A stretch of 64,000 bases of DNA from Desulfobulbaceae bacterium (GTDB lineage: Bacteria; Desulfobacterota; Desulfobulbia; Desulfobulbales; Desulfocapsaceae): contig JAAELB010000101.1 of the NCBI GenBank assembly GCA_024227155.1, positions 28,503 to 92,502 on the forward strand. Reading direction: 5' to 3'. This document shows positions 52,593-61,838 of the stretch, in pieces. The notes beneath the pieces were generated by a model, which did no database searches, was not told where the DNA came from, and saw only the letters and a list, made by a program, of their open reading frames with translations. A program made the position numbers and the translations under genes. Position 1 is the first letter of the stretch. The number at the start of each line of letters is the position of its first letter.

Positions 52593-54857
52593 ATGGCCAT
52601 CTCAAACAATAATAAAATGTCCAGTAAAAAATGGCCACACAGCCCGCAACAGATTCGCCAGAAACAGAAACTGATCCGTCGTGTTATTCTTTTCTGCATA
52701 CTGCTCATCCCCCTTTTTATCTACATCCAAAGCTTACTATTTAAAGGTGAGGGATCTTCCGACTTTGACAATAATATACTTATCTTTGCACTGATCAACA
52801 TCAATGTCCTCCTGGTGCTGGTGGTGCTATTTCTGGTACTGCGAAACCTTGCTGAACTGCTCTTTGAAAGAAAAGTCAATCGGCTGGGCAGTAAGCTTAA
52901 AACCAAACTCATTGCCTCTTTTCTCTCACTGACACTGATACCGACAATCCTGCTCTTCTTTGTTTCCCTACAATTCGTATCCACCTCAATGGACTACTGG
53001 TTCAACGCGTCTATTGAGGATTCTCTCACTGAATCATTAAAACTTGCTCAATCTCTACTCCACGAGAAAGAGCAACAGGCCACGCAAATCAGCACATCCA
53101 TAGGCGAAAGCTTAAAAACAATAAACCTTGCTAACCAAACCCCAGATGCAATACACCACACACTGACAAACATCCTGCGCTTCAATCCGATAAATGGCCC
53201 AGACTCACTACGGTTGATCACCAACGACAAAAATCTGGAAATAAGTGTTAAAGGTACACAACTTAAAAATGTTTTATTGCCAAAAATCCCCCTTGGGGTC
53301 TTAGAAAAAGCGCGCACGAACAGCAGCCATGAAACCCTGATTCAGGAGCTCAAACGAGGAGACCTCGTAAGTTGCGTTTCAGAAATAGCAGTTGGAACAA
53401 AACAGATAGGCAGGGCAATACTTATCACTTCCCTGCTGGTACAAAGCGAGCAACTCTCTCGTATGACCACAATTTCCCAAGGAATTGAAGGGTACAGACA
53501 ACTCAAACATTTCAAAGAACCATTTAAGTTTTGGCTACTTACCATCTTACTCATAGTGACACTGCTGGTCATTTTCGCCTCTATATGGTTTGGTCTTTAT
53601 ATCTCAAGGGGAATAACGAACCCACTGGAAAATCTTGTACTGGCCACCAGAAGAGTCGCGGATGGCGATCTCGAATTTGAGATAGAACGTGAATCTAACG
53701 ATGAACTCGGTCTTCTGGTGAATTCCTTCAACCAGATGACCGTCAACTTGAACCAGAGTAACAAAAAACTCGCAGAAGCTCACACGGCACTCCAGAACAG
53801 CTCCCAGGAGTCAGAACAGAGAAGACGTTACACTGAAATTATACTACAAAACGTATCAGCAGGCGTTATCTCCCTAGATGAACAGGGTCAAATCACAACG
53901 ATTAATCGATTCGCTGAAAAACTCCTCAACATTGACAAATCGCTTTTTTTGGGCCTCAATTTCAGTGACGTCCTTCCCCCCTACCAGGCTGCAATAATAG
54001 ATGGCTTTATTGAGGAACTGTACGTTACCGGAAAAATCACGGTGGAGCAGCATTTAAAGCTCAATGTTCTCGGCAAAAACTACTCATTGCTCATCAACTT
54101 TACCAGGCTTGAAGATGAAGAGGGTAACTCCGTTGGTTTTGTTCTTGTCTTTGACAATCTGACAAAGCTTGAAAAAATGCAACGCATGGCAGCCTGGCGT
54201 GAAGTCGCCAGACGCATTGCCCATGAGATAAAAAACCCACTCACCCCGATACAATTATCTGCCCAGCGCCTCAGAAGACGCTACCCTGAGATCATCGAGG
54301 AAAAAAACAGCGTTTTTGATCAGTGTACCAATACCATTATTACTCAAGTGGATGAGCTCAAAAGACTTGTAAGTGAATTTTCACAATTTGCCAGAATGCC
54401 CAAGGTGCAAAAATCAACCGGCAATCTAACCGAACTTGCTCGAAAAACCATGTTTCTCTATCAGGAAGCGCATAAAGACATAACTTTCACCTGTCGGGAA
54501 ACCAACAAGATACCAGACTTTAATTTTGATAGTGAACAGATCAAGAGATCCCTCATAAACCTGTTTGACAATGCGGTTGCAGTTTTGCCCGACACCGGTA
54601 CAATAGAGGTTGAACTATCTCTGGACGCTGATGAAGGCAGCGTCTTTCTAAAGGTTTCAGATGATGGTCCCGGGATCTCCAAAGAAAACAAACTAAAACT
54701 ATTCGAACCCTATTTCTCAACAAAAAAAACAGGAACCGGGCTTGGACTGGCAATCGTTTCGACTATCATTGCGGATCATAATGGCTACATCCGTGTCCAG
54801 GATAACGAACCAACAGGATCTATCTTCATTATCGAGCTGCCATTGCAGGTTTTCTAA
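52593..54857 (+). CDS. ntrY: NtrY-type membrane histidine kinase
   Basis: A 754-residue sensor. Helices lie at about 29-49, 61-86, 107-131 and 305-330, leaving a large periplasmic region between the third and fourth. A HAMP domain follows (about 330-390), then PAS (about 405-520), HisKA with His544 in RRIAHEIKNPLTP, and an HATPase ending in GTGLGLAIVST. This layout is that of NtrY. The cognate regulator NtrX follows after a 196-base gap, unusually long for the pair and filled by a family A repeat. Confidence 0.92.
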   Translation: MAISNNNKMSSKKWPHSPQQIRQKQKLIRRVILFCILLIPLFIYIQSLLFKGEGSSDFDNNILIFALININVLLVLVVLFLVLRNLAELLFERKVNRLGSKLKTKLIASFLSLTLIPTILLFFVSLQFVSTSMDYWFNASIEDSLTESLKLAQSLLHEKEQQATQISTSIGESLKTINLANQTPDAIHHTLTNILRFNPINGPDSLRLITNDKNLEISVKGTQLKNVLLPKIPLGVLEKARTNSSHETLIQELKRGDLVSCVSEIAVGTKQIGRAILITSLLVQSEQLSRMTTISQGIEGYRQLKHFKEPFKFWLLTILLIVTLLVIFASIWFGLYISRGITNPLENLVLATRRVADGDLEFEIERESNDELGLLVNSFNQMTVNLNQSNKKLAEAHTALQNSSQESEQRRRYTEIILQNVSAGVISLDEQGQITTINRFAEKLLNIDKSLFLGLNFSDVLPPYQAAIIDGFIEELYVTGKITVEQHLKLNVLGKNYSLLINFTRLEDEEGNSVGFVLVFDNLTKLEKMQRMAAWREVARRIAHEIKNPLTPIQLSAQRLRRRYPEIIEEKNSVFDQCTNTIITQVDELKRLVSEFSQFARMPKVQKSTGNLTELARKTMFLYQEAHKDITFTCRETNKIPDFNFDSEQIKRSLINLFDNAVAVLPDTGTIEVELSLDADEGSVFLKVSDDGPGISKENKLKLFEPYFSTKKTGTGLGLAIVSTIIADHNGYIRVQDNEPTGSIFIIELPLQVF

Positions 54858-54979
54858 GACGGACAAACCGGAATTTCTAACCCCGTAAACAAAAAGCAAG
54901 ACGGGATAAGTGCCTTCACGAAATTCATTCAAAAAAACAACAGATAAGCGAAGACTTCGAATGAATTTCTAAGGCACTA
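54858..54979 (+). repeat. Family A repeat inserted between ntrY and ntrX
   Basis: It starts right at the ntrY stop with GACGGACAAACCGGAATTTC, continues CTAACCCCG...GACGGGATAAGTGCCTTC, and ends TTTCTAAGGCACTAAA. An inner 11 bp inverted repeat (GAAATTCATTC at 54920-54930, GAATGAATTTC at 54959-54969) makes a long hairpin. The element breaks what would be a tight two-component operon. Confidence 0.75.
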
Positions 54980-55053
54980 AAATTGTTTGGCCAAGCCGCT
55001 TGAGCAAAGGCAGCCACCCCAGATCATTCCAGACACCCTGAATCGACAATTTT

Positions 55054-56421
55054 ATGAAAAAAAGAATCTTAATTATTGACGATGAAATATCTATCCAGGA
55101 ATCCCTTGCCGGCATACTAGAGGATGAAGGGTTTTCAGCCGTTACCGCCTCCTCAGCAGAGGACGGCTTAGAGCTCCTTGAAAATACCAACATTGATCTG
55201 GTTCTCCTGGATATCTGGCTCGGTGAAAACATGGATGGTATGACCGCTATTGAAAAAATACGGGAGCACCACACCATGCCCATCATAATGATTTCTGGCC
55301 ATGGAACCATTGAAACTGCAGTACAGGCAACAAAAAAAGGGGCCTTTGACTTCATAGAAAAACCCCTTTCCTACGATAAAATAATCCTGGCAATCACCAA
55401 TGGACTACGATTTGCGCAACTCGAGCAGGAAAACATATTGCTTCGCCAGGGGACTGCACCAAGATCAATACTCACCGGCGAGTCTAAGGCAATACAGGAG
55501 CTGAAAAAACAGATAGAAATGGTGGCCCCGACAGAGGCATGGGTTCTCATCCGGGGTGATCACGGCACAGGGAAAGAACTTGTGGCACAATCAATCCACC
55601 AGGCGTCCCAGTCAAGTAACCAGCCGATGATCGAAGTCAACTGCGCAGCTATCCCCGAAGAACTGATTGAATCCGAGTTGTTCGGCCACGAAAAAGGATC
55701 ATTTACAGGTGCCCATACCAGTAAACGTGGTAAATTTGATCAGGCGGACGGGGGCATTCTCTTTTTAGACGAAATAGGAGATATGAGCCTTACCACCCAG
55801 GCTAAAATATTGCGGATCCTCCAGGAACAAAAATTTGAACGAGTGGGTGGTAACAAAACAATCAATGTCGATGTCCGGGTACTTGCCGCAACCAACAAAA
55901 ACCTGGAAGAAGAGATCGAAGCCGGTAACTTCAGGGCAGATCTTTTCTGGCGCCTGAATGTTGTACCAATCAACGTTCCCCCGCTCCAGGAGAGACTCGA
56001 AGATATCCCACTGCTCGTTGAATCCCTGATGATCACCCTGCTGAATAAGGGTTTACCCAATAAAAAATTCTCCCCGGATGCGTTCAAGGCACTTATGGAA
56101 CATAAGTGGCCAGGAAATGTCAGGGAGTTGCGAAATTTTATCGAAAGAATGGCGATCATGTGCCAGGATGAAACCTTCACAGGAAATCATATCAGGAATT
56201 TTTTAAATCCCAGCGCTCCAGCTCCCGGAACACCAAACAACAAAACCATAAGCCCTTTTTGGCAAGCGGATTATAAGACCGCAAAAAAACTATTTGAAAA
56301 AGAATATTTACAACAAAAACTCATAGATAATGATAATAATATTTCCAGAACAGCAGAACAGGTTGGCCTGGAAAGGAGTCACCTGCATAAAAAGCTCAAA
56401 TCCTTTGAAATAATTCAATAA
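55054..56421 (+). CDS. ntrX: NtrX-type sigma-54 response regulator
   Basis: A 455-residue regulator. The receiver (1-120) has the phospho-acceptor Asp53 in LLDIWLGENMDGM. The AAA+ domain has a Walker A-like loop GDHGTGKE near residue 166 and the loop GSFTGA at 215-220, one residue off the standard GAFTGA that contacts sigma-54. The C-terminal Fis-type HTH has ISRTAEQVGLERSHLHKKLK. In many NtrX proteins the second position of this loop or the whole loop varies; activation through sigma-54 is likely but not certain. It is followed by hemB 27 bases later. Confidence 0.92.
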   Translation: MKKRILIIDDEISIQESLAGILEDEGFSAVTASSAEDGLELLENTNIDLVLLDIWLGENMDGMTAIEKIREHHTMPIIMISGHGTIETAVQATKKGAFDFIEKPLSYDKIILAITNGLRFAQLEQENILLRQGTAPRSILTGESKAIQELKKQIEMVAPTEAWVLIRGDHGTGKELVAQSIHQASQSSNQPMIEVNCAAIPEELIESELFGHEKGSFTGAHTSKRGKFDQADGGILFLDEIGDMSLTTQAKILRILQEQKFERVGGNKTINVDVRVLAATNKNLEEEIEAGNFRADLFWRLNVVPINVPPLQERLEDIPLLVESLMITLLNKGLPNKKFSPDAFKALMEHKWPGNVRELRNFIERMAIMCQDETFTGNHIRNFLNPSAPAPGTPNNKTISPFWQADYKTAKKLFEKEYLQQKLIDNDNNISRTAEQVGLERSHLHKKLKSFEIIQ

Positions 56422-56448
56422 ACCCAAAAAACAACCATAGGAGATCAG

Positions 56449-57426
56449 ATGGTTTTCCCAGAATACAGACCAAGACGCCTTCGTAAAAATAGTGCTTTTC
56501 GTTCCCTCATCCGAGAAACCCAGCTCTCAGCGGACCAGTTCATATATCCGCTTTTCGTCATGCCAGGAAAAAACAAAAAGGAAGAAATCAGCTCAATGCC
56601 CGGTGTCTTCCGGGTGACAGTTGACCGCCTCGAAAAAGAGGCAAAGGCTTGCCTTGAGGTTGGGGTAAACGCTGTCATCCTCTTTGGATTGCCGGAAACA
56701 AAGGATGGCGTCGGCTCCGGGGCCCACGCAAAAGACGGTATCACCCAGAGAGCTATCAAAGAGATTAAAAGAAAAGTACCAGAGATCATAGTCATCACCG
56801 ATGTTTGCCTCTGCGAATATACCGATCATGGCCACTGCGGCTGCCTTGTTGACAATACAGTAGACAATGACGCAACACTTGAGATACTGGCAAAAACAGC
56901 ACTGTCCCATGCTCAGGCTGGTGCTGATATGGTTGCACCATCTGACATGATGGATGGAAGAATAGCTGAGATCAGAGCAACACTTGACGAGAACAATTTC
57001 GATTCAATTCCGATCATGTCCTATGCAGTCAAATACGCGTCCTCCTTCTACGGACCCTTTAGAGAGGCAGCGGATTGCACTCCCTCATTTGGTGACAGAA
57101 AAAGTTACCAGATGGATCCGGCTAACAGCCGTGAAGCCCTGCGGGAGGCCACCCTTGATGTGGACGAAGGTGCAGATATCCTCATGGTAAAACCTGCTGT
57201 CGCCTACCTGGACATCATCTCAAGACTATCCGATGAATTTGACCTGCCGATTGCTGCCTACCATGTGAGTGGGGAGTATGCGATGATTAAAGCCGCTGCG
57301 GAAAAGGGCTGGATTGATGGCGACAAGGTAATGGAAGAGACGCTACTCTCTATCAAGCGAGCTGGAGCTGATATTATTATCACATATTTTGCTAAAGATA
57401 TGGCAAAGATACTGCGAGACAGATAA
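56449..57426 (+). CDS. hemB: Delta-aminolevulinic acid dehydratase (porphobilinogen synthase)
   Basis: A 325-residue enzyme that joins two 5-aminolevulinate molecules to porphobilinogen, feeding haem, sirohaem and cobalamin synthesis; the last fits the B12 enzymes encoded here. The Schiff-base lysines lie in [14 protein letters not shown] and [12 protein letters not shown]. Cys120, Cys122 and Cys130 in [14 protein letters not shown] make the zinc-dependent type of metal site. The ribosome site is AGGAGA. Confidence 0.97.
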   Translation: MVFPEYRPRRLRKNSAFRSLIRETQLSADQFIYPLFVMPGKNKKEEISSMPGVFRVTVDRLEKEAKACLEVGVNAVILFGLPETKDGVGSGAHAKDGITQRAIKEIKRKVPEIIVITDVCLCEYTDHGHCGCLVDNTVDNDATLEILAKTALSHAQAGADMVAPSDMMDGRIAEIRATLDENNFDSIPIMSYAVKYASSFYGPFREAADCTPSFGDRKSYQMDPANSREALREATLDVDEGADILMVKPAVAYLDIISRLSDEFDLPIAAYHVSGEYAMIKAAAEKGWIDGDKVMEETLLSIKRAGADIIITYFAKDMAKILRDR

Positions 57427-57431
57427 CTGAG

Positions 57432-57470
57432 TAATAAAAAATGGGGAAACAGCCCATGCTGTCTCCCCAT
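57432..57470. terminator. Bidirectional terminator between hemB and the minus-strand small gene
   Basis: The stem ATGGGGAAACAGC (57441-57453) with GCTGTCTCCCCAT (57458-57470) has one mismatch and a four-base loop. On the minus strand it ends in TTTTTATTAC, an intrinsic terminator for the gene at 57512-57793; it also lies just behind hemB. Confidence 0.75.
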
Positions 57471-57511
57471 ATTATCAATTTCTTTCAGATAATCCTTTGA
57501 ACAATCTTCAG

Positions 57512-57793
57512 TTAAGCAACAATATTAAGTGAACCAGCCGCGGGTCCTTGTTGTTCCGCTTCCTGGCCTCGCCCCACTGCAGCAGTATCACTTTGTGCGC
57601 TAGTTTCCCCTGCCTCGACAACGCTTCTTGAAAGCGCCAGGGCCTGGGGTGAAAATGTTGCAACATCAGATACAGTCTGTTCAGGGGCTGCTTCCTGTTC
57701 CGGCCCCTCACTTCCATCGGATTGAACCTGATAGTCTCTAGATATCCGATCCTGATTTAGAAGAGTACTGACTCCACTCGATTCAATAACCAT
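57512..57793 (-). CDS. Small acidic, Ser/Gln/Ala-rich protein, function unknown
   Basis: A 93-residue protein with no signal peptide or membrane helix. The middle (about 25-85) is rich in Glu, Gln, Ser and Ala with low complexity, and the ends are hydrophobic (MVIESSGVSTLL; GSLNIVA). No family was recognised. It is taken as real because a strong GGTGAGG ribosome site lies six bases before the ATG and an intrinsic terminator follows 40 bases after the stop. A possible link to motility or cell-surface small proteins is only a vague resemblance. Confidence 0.6.
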   Translation of the reverse strand: MVIESSGVSTLLNQDRISRDYQVQSDGSEGPEQEAAPEQTVSDVATFSPQALALSRSVVEAGETSAQSDTAAVGRGQEAEQQGPAAGSLNIVA

Positions 57794-57971
57794 AATTTAC
57801 CTCACCATTGAAAAATACACAGTCCGTTGTTACATCAAGTATAGGTCTCCAGGGAAGGAATATCAAGAACGATTAATGACCGGGCATGAAAAATATGGGT
57901 GAGTTCACTCGTTTTTTTCTCCATGACACAGATCACGGGAACAGATCGTAGGGCAGCTCGCCATCTCTGTT

Positions 57972-58496
57972 TCATGCAGAAGGCACCTGCTCCGCACTTT
58001 CCAGATGCACTTTGCTCAATTGCTCCTGGGAAAATTTCCTGTGAATTCTCCTCATTGCGGCACTTAATTCCCTGCTGGGAGCACCTTTAAGCAACGACAC
58101 GCTCTTGTCTTCGTATGCGGTGAGTTCTACATTTTTATTTCTAACTGTATACATATGACTCCAGTTGATCTCGATTGTTTCCGCATTTTCATCAATCGGT
58201 GGCTCAAGCAATTGCCCTTCACTTGCCAACTGCACACAATCACATGCGGTCATCTCCATCAACCATGCGTCCCCTTTACTGTTTGAGAAAAAGAAAAACA
58301 CCCCCAATTCTTTACAAACAGCCTTCTTAGCCACAGCATCAGCCTGAATTTCCTCCACTCCACTCATAAGAGTTATCTTTAGAGCGTCTTCTGGGGAAGG
58401 CTGTTTTTTGAGATTCTGCTGTTTTCTGGCACAGCAGTGCTTATACTTTTTCCCACTTCTGCAGGGGCATTTTTCATTTCTGCCAATCTTTGCCAT
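57972..58496 (-). CDS. SEC-C motif protein
   Basis: A 174-residue protein with an N-terminal SEC-C zinc motif, GRNEKCPCRSGKKYKHCC (Cys10, Cys12, Cys21, Cys22), like the tail of SecA. The remaining 150 residues form a uniform domain with FFFFSNSKGDAWLMEMTACDCVQL that I do not recognise. SEC-C units bind zinc and often contact SecB or ribosomes. It is encoded 32 bases downstream of nrdJ, so it may be cotranscribed. Confidence 0.85.
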   Translation of the reverse strand: MAKIGRNEKCPCRSGKKYKHCCARKQQNLKKQPSPEDALKITLMSGVEEIQADAVAKKAVCKELGVFFFFSNSKGDAWLMEMTACDCVQLASEGQLLEPPIDENAETIEINWSHMYTVRNKNVELTAYEDKSVSLLKGAPSRELSAAMRRIHRKFSQEQLSKVHLESAEQVPSA

Positions 58497-58528
58497 AAAT
58501 CAAACCTCGAAAGATATTTCCACTCAAA

Positions 58529-60700
58529 TTACGAACATTTACTGTAACCGCAGTCGTGACAGGTCTCACAGCCTTCTTCAAAGCGCAACATGCCGGAGCA
58601 TTCCGGGCAGGATGAGGAGAAGCCCTGCTGGGTCCCCGCCATAAAAGATTTAAACAGCTTACTTAATTGAGCGGGAAGATCTAGCATATGACCACTCGAC
58701 CTGTCAAGTTGTTTGATTATCTCATCCATCGGCACACTAAACCTAAGGGCCAGTGACACAAGGCGACAGGTAGTTGTCCACATGGTTGACTTATCTTTCA
58801 GATCAACCCGGTTATCAAATGGGAATTTGGCAAAGACCTCCATCGGCTGTTCATTTTCATCAAAACAGACAATGATATACACCGACTTTTGTCTTTGATC
58901 TTTCACCCTGTACCGTTTTGCATCAAGGGTATCTGGTAGATTTCTTTTTACAGGCCCGCTTGACGAGACGATGGCTGTCTGTTCCTGTTCTGAAGCATCT
59001 TTAGTATTCAGTACCTGATGATCCCGGGAACCGTCTCTATAAACAGTCAAACCTTTGCAACCAAGTTTGTAACCACTTATATATGAAAGCTTGACTTCCT
59101 CCCGGGTAGCAGAATTTGGCAGATTGATGGTCTTGGAAATTGAACTGTCAACACCATTTCTCTGGAGACAGCCCTGCATCTGTATATGATCCACAGGTAA
59201 AATATCCTGGGCAGTACGGAAAATCTCCTGCCATTTCTCTGGGATCTCATCATGGCCAATCACCGTGCCGCTGTCAGCCACCTTGCTCATCAAATCCTCG
59301 GAATAAAACCCCTCTGTTCTTGCGACCTGCTCAAAATATTTATTCACCATAATGAGCCGATCACCATCCATGACATGTTTCACCATTACGATTGAAAAAT
59401 ACGGCTCACACCCTGAGGCGCAGTCTGCAATCATGGAAACAGTGCCAGTTGGCTGAATAGAGGTCAGTGCAGCGTTTCGCCTGGGCAAATAGCCGTTAAT
59501 CTCAGGTTCATATGCTGGAAAAACTCCTTTGTTTTTTGCCTGTTCAACCGAACATTCTTCCGCCACCTTTCTGATAAAGCTCATCACCTCAGAGGAAATA
59601 TTGCGCCCCTCCTCGCTACCATATGGAATCTCCAGCTGAATGAGCATATCGTGGAGCCCCATTATGCCCATGCCAATTTTCCTGGTCTTCAGCGTCATTT
59701 CTTCGATTTCCGGGATAGGAAAGCGATTACAGTCAATAACGTTGTCGAGGAAGATGGTTGCCATATAAACGACGTCCTTCAACCTGTCATAGTCTATTTT
59801 TCCATCCATTACAAAATTTGCGAGATTCACAGAGCCGAGATTGCAGCTCTCATATGGTAAAAGCCACTGCTCTCCACAGGGATTTGTTGCTTCAAAATCC
59901 CCCAACTGAGGTGTCATATTATCTTTATTTGCAGAATCGATAAAAAGCACTCCCGGCTCACCATTATGCCAGGCAAGATCAATAATTTTTTCAAAGACCT
60001 CTCTGGCATTCAATTGGTGGGCAACTTCACCACTAGACGGCTCAATCAGGTCATAGTCCGCATCATCCTCCACCGCCTGCATGAAAACATCGGTGATACC
60101 GACACTGAAATTAAAATTATTAAACTTTTCCTGGCTTTCTTTAGCTGTGATAAAATCCATAATATCCGGATGATCGATACGGAGCACCCCCATATTTGCA
60201 CCACGGCGTTTTCCACCCTGTTTTATCGTTTCTGTAGCAGCATCAAATACTGCTGCAAAAGAGAGCGGCCCCGAAGCCACCCCCTGGGTCGACCGGACAG
60301 AAGCATTTTTTGAACGGAGCCTTGAAAAAGAATACCCGGTGCCACCCCCGGTTTTATGAACAAGGGCGCCATTGCGGATGGCGGTGAAGATACCATCCAT
60401 AGAGTCTTCTATGGGAAGCACAAAACATGCCGACAACTGGCCAAGGTCCGTCCCGGCATTCATTAAACAGGGAGAGTTGGGGAGAAAATCTAAACGGTAT
60501 ATAATGTTAAAAAAACTTTCTCTCAGTTCATCATAAACTTCCTGGCCCTTATCTACTGCAGCCACAGAATCCGCTACACGACGGGAAAGTGTCTCCCATG
60601 ATTCGACGGCCTTGCCTTCACCATCTTTTAAATAATATCGTCGTGCAAGCACTGTCTCAGCGGTGGCTGTCAGTACCTGTTTAGTTAAATCAGGTGTCAT
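58529..60700 (-). CDS. nrdJ: Adenosylcobalamin-dependent (class II) ribonucleotide reductase
   Basis: A 723-residue reductase making deoxyribonucleotides by a B12 radical route, needing no oxygen. Conserved parts are [27 protein letters not shown], the active-site NPCGEQ near residue 280, and [11 protein letters not shown]-type substrate segments. The C-terminus is Cys-rich ([17 protein letters not shown], then HDCGYSKCS), a zinc-ribbon and redox tail. There is no separate nrd subunit. A NrdR-box-like site lies upstream at 60863-60878. Its B12 need matches the mutase of this organism. Confidence 0.96.
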   Translation of the reverse strand: MTPDLTKQVLTATAETVLARRYYLKDGEGKAVESWETLSRRVADSVAAVDKGQEVYDELRESFFNIIYRLDFLPNSPCLMNAGTDLGQLSACFVLPIEDSMDGIFTAIRNGALVHKTGGGTGYSFSRLRSKNASVRSTQGVASGPLSFAAVFDAATETIKQGGKRRGANMGVLRIDHPDIMDFITAKESQEKFNNFNFSVGITDVFMQAVEDDADYDLIEPSSGEVAHQLNAREVFEKIIDLAWHNGEPGVLFIDSANKDNMTPQLGDFEATNPCGEQWLLPYESCNLGSVNLANFVMDGKIDYDRLKDVVYMATIFLDNVIDCNRFPIPEIEEMTLKTRKIGMGIMGLHDMLIQLEIPYGSEEGRNISSEVMSFIRKVAEECSVEQAKNKGVFPAYEPEINGYLPRRNAALTSIQPTGTVSMIADCASGCEPYFSIVMVKHVMDGDRLIMVNKYFEQVARTEGFYSEDLMSKVADSGTVIGHDEIPEKWQEIFRTAQDILPVDHIQMQGCLQRNGVDSSISKTINLPNSATREEVKLSYISGYKLGCKGLTVYRDGSRDHQVLNTKDASEQEQTAIVSSSGPVKRNLPDTLDAKRYRVKDQRQKSVYIIVCFDENEQPMEVFAKFPFDNRVDLKDKSTMWTTTCRLVSLALRFSVPMDEIIKQLDRSSGHMLDLPAQLSKLFKSFMAGTQQGFSSSCPECSGMLRFEEGCETCHDCGYSKCS

Positions 60701-60822
60701 GAGTTCCCTCGTTCTTTTGGTAATTATCGTCTATATATTTTCGTTTGGAAAGGTGCAGATTTCAGCGCAAAAGTAGGCATATGCCATAGCTGCAAAGAGG
60801 TCTCTCACTCTCTATGCACACC

Positions 60823-60878
60823 GGTGTATATACACCACATTTATGGCGGGCTCAAGAACAAACTACAATATATAGTGT
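60823..60878. promoter_or_regulatory. NrdR-box-like site and adjacent TATATA palindrome upstream of nrdJ
   Basis: CTACAATATATAGTGT (60863-60878) fits the NrdR box pattern ACACWATATATWGTGT at 14 of 16 positions. A perfect 14 bp palindrome GGTGTATATACACC lies at 60823-60836, its centre 41 bases away, about four helical turns. NrdR normally binds paired boxes upstream of reductase genes. The second palindrome has the flanking half-sites reversed, so it is a weaker candidate. Apart from these and the terminator at 61070-61109, nothing was recognised in 60701-61156. Confidence 0.55.
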
Positions 60879-61069
60879 CTTTTTAAATTTAACACACATT
60901 TTCAACACCTTCTGAAAGATCTTTTTTTTTCAAGAAAAAAAATGCATCCTTACTCATTTTTCACCTCCCCGATCACAAGTAACTTCAATGCATTTTCAGG
61001 TTATGACAATGATAGCGGCATCCCGTTGTTTTTCAGGAATTCAACGAAATAGAAAAGCTCAAACAAGAA

Positions 61070-61109
61070 AAGAAAAAGGAGCCGATGCTGTCCCTCCAGC
61101 ATCGACTCC
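61070..61109 (-). terminator. Intrinsic terminator of the FlK-like thioesterase gene
   Basis: GGAGCCGATGCTG (61078-61090) pairs with CAGCATCGACTCC (61097-61109) with one mismatch, and on the minus strand is followed by a T-rich tract. It lies 48 bases after the gene's stop. Confidence 0.8.
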
Positions 61110-61156
61110 TACCAATTACTTCTCTACTGACATCAGTGCAAATCGACAGTAGCTCT

Positions 61157-61561
61157 CTATGTATCAGCTTTCATTCTGGACTGAGCCCCTTCTATTATTC
61201 GACTGTTTTCTACTATAGCCCTGGTATGGGTACCGCTTGCGACTTTTCCAGCGCGATCGAAAACCTCCACCTTGAAAACATATAGTTTACCGTCCTGTTC
61301 GACGTATGTTGAAAGCGCTTTCACCTCCTCCCCTACAGGGGTTGGAGCGAAATGTTTAATGTCCACCCCGACTCCAACAGATAATTCTCCAGCTTTTAGT
61401 AGGGGCTTCATAAGGCGTGCCGCAGATATCTCCATAAGTCCTATCATTTTTGAAGTTGCCAGCACCTCAGGAAAAGAATCTTCCTCACTTACACCAACTT
61501 CACTTGCCAAATCATGCTGCTGTACCTTGTAAACACATTCGCCAGTTGCACCAAGTTCCAT
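61157..61561 (-). CDS. FlK-like hotdog thioesterase
   Basis: A 134-residue hotdog-fold protein. Thr36, Glu44 and His70 (in ATSKMIGLMEISAARLM and DIKHFAPTP) have the same spacing (8 and 26) as the catalytic Thr-Glu-His triad of fluoroacetyl-CoA thioesterase FlK. A short acyl-CoA thioesterase activity is therefore likely. Many proteins of this group are general acyl-CoA thioesterases and the natural substrate is unknown; in this organism hydrolysis of a toxic or excess short acyl-CoA is a reasonable guess. Single-gene unit. Confidence 0.85.
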   Translation of the reverse strand: MELGATGECVYKVQQHDLASEVGVSEEDSFPEVLATSKMIGLMEISAARLMKPLLKAGELSVGVGVDIKHFAPTPVGEEVKALSTYVEQDGKLYVFKVEVFDRAGKVASGTHTRAIVENSRIIEGAQSRMKADT

Positions 61562-61587
61562 AGAAACCTCCCATTATTATTTATAAT

Positions 61588-61631
61588 GTACTTACCCCGT
61601 CTTATTTTCCGTTTAAGGGGTTAGACAGTAC
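61588..61631 (-). repeat. Family A repeat, core copy
   Basis: GTACTTACCCCGTCTTATTT, then TCCGTTTAAGGGGTTAGACAGTAC. It carries the core but not the TTAGTGCC end. It lies in the promoter zone of the FlK-like gene. Confidence 0.6.
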
Positions 61632-61838
61632 TATCACAAACAATATGTACCGAGATGCCAAGCTTTTGTAAAGACCAATGACACGTTAGGTCAGCCCTTT
61701 GCTCTCTTGGTTTACGGTGCTTATTGTCAATACTCACAAAAGGTGATAGAGACATTTTTTTACAGCTGATATAATATACGTTATAAGATTATTTCATTTC
61801 CACCTGTCAACCAATGACCTTACAATTCAGGAAACACT

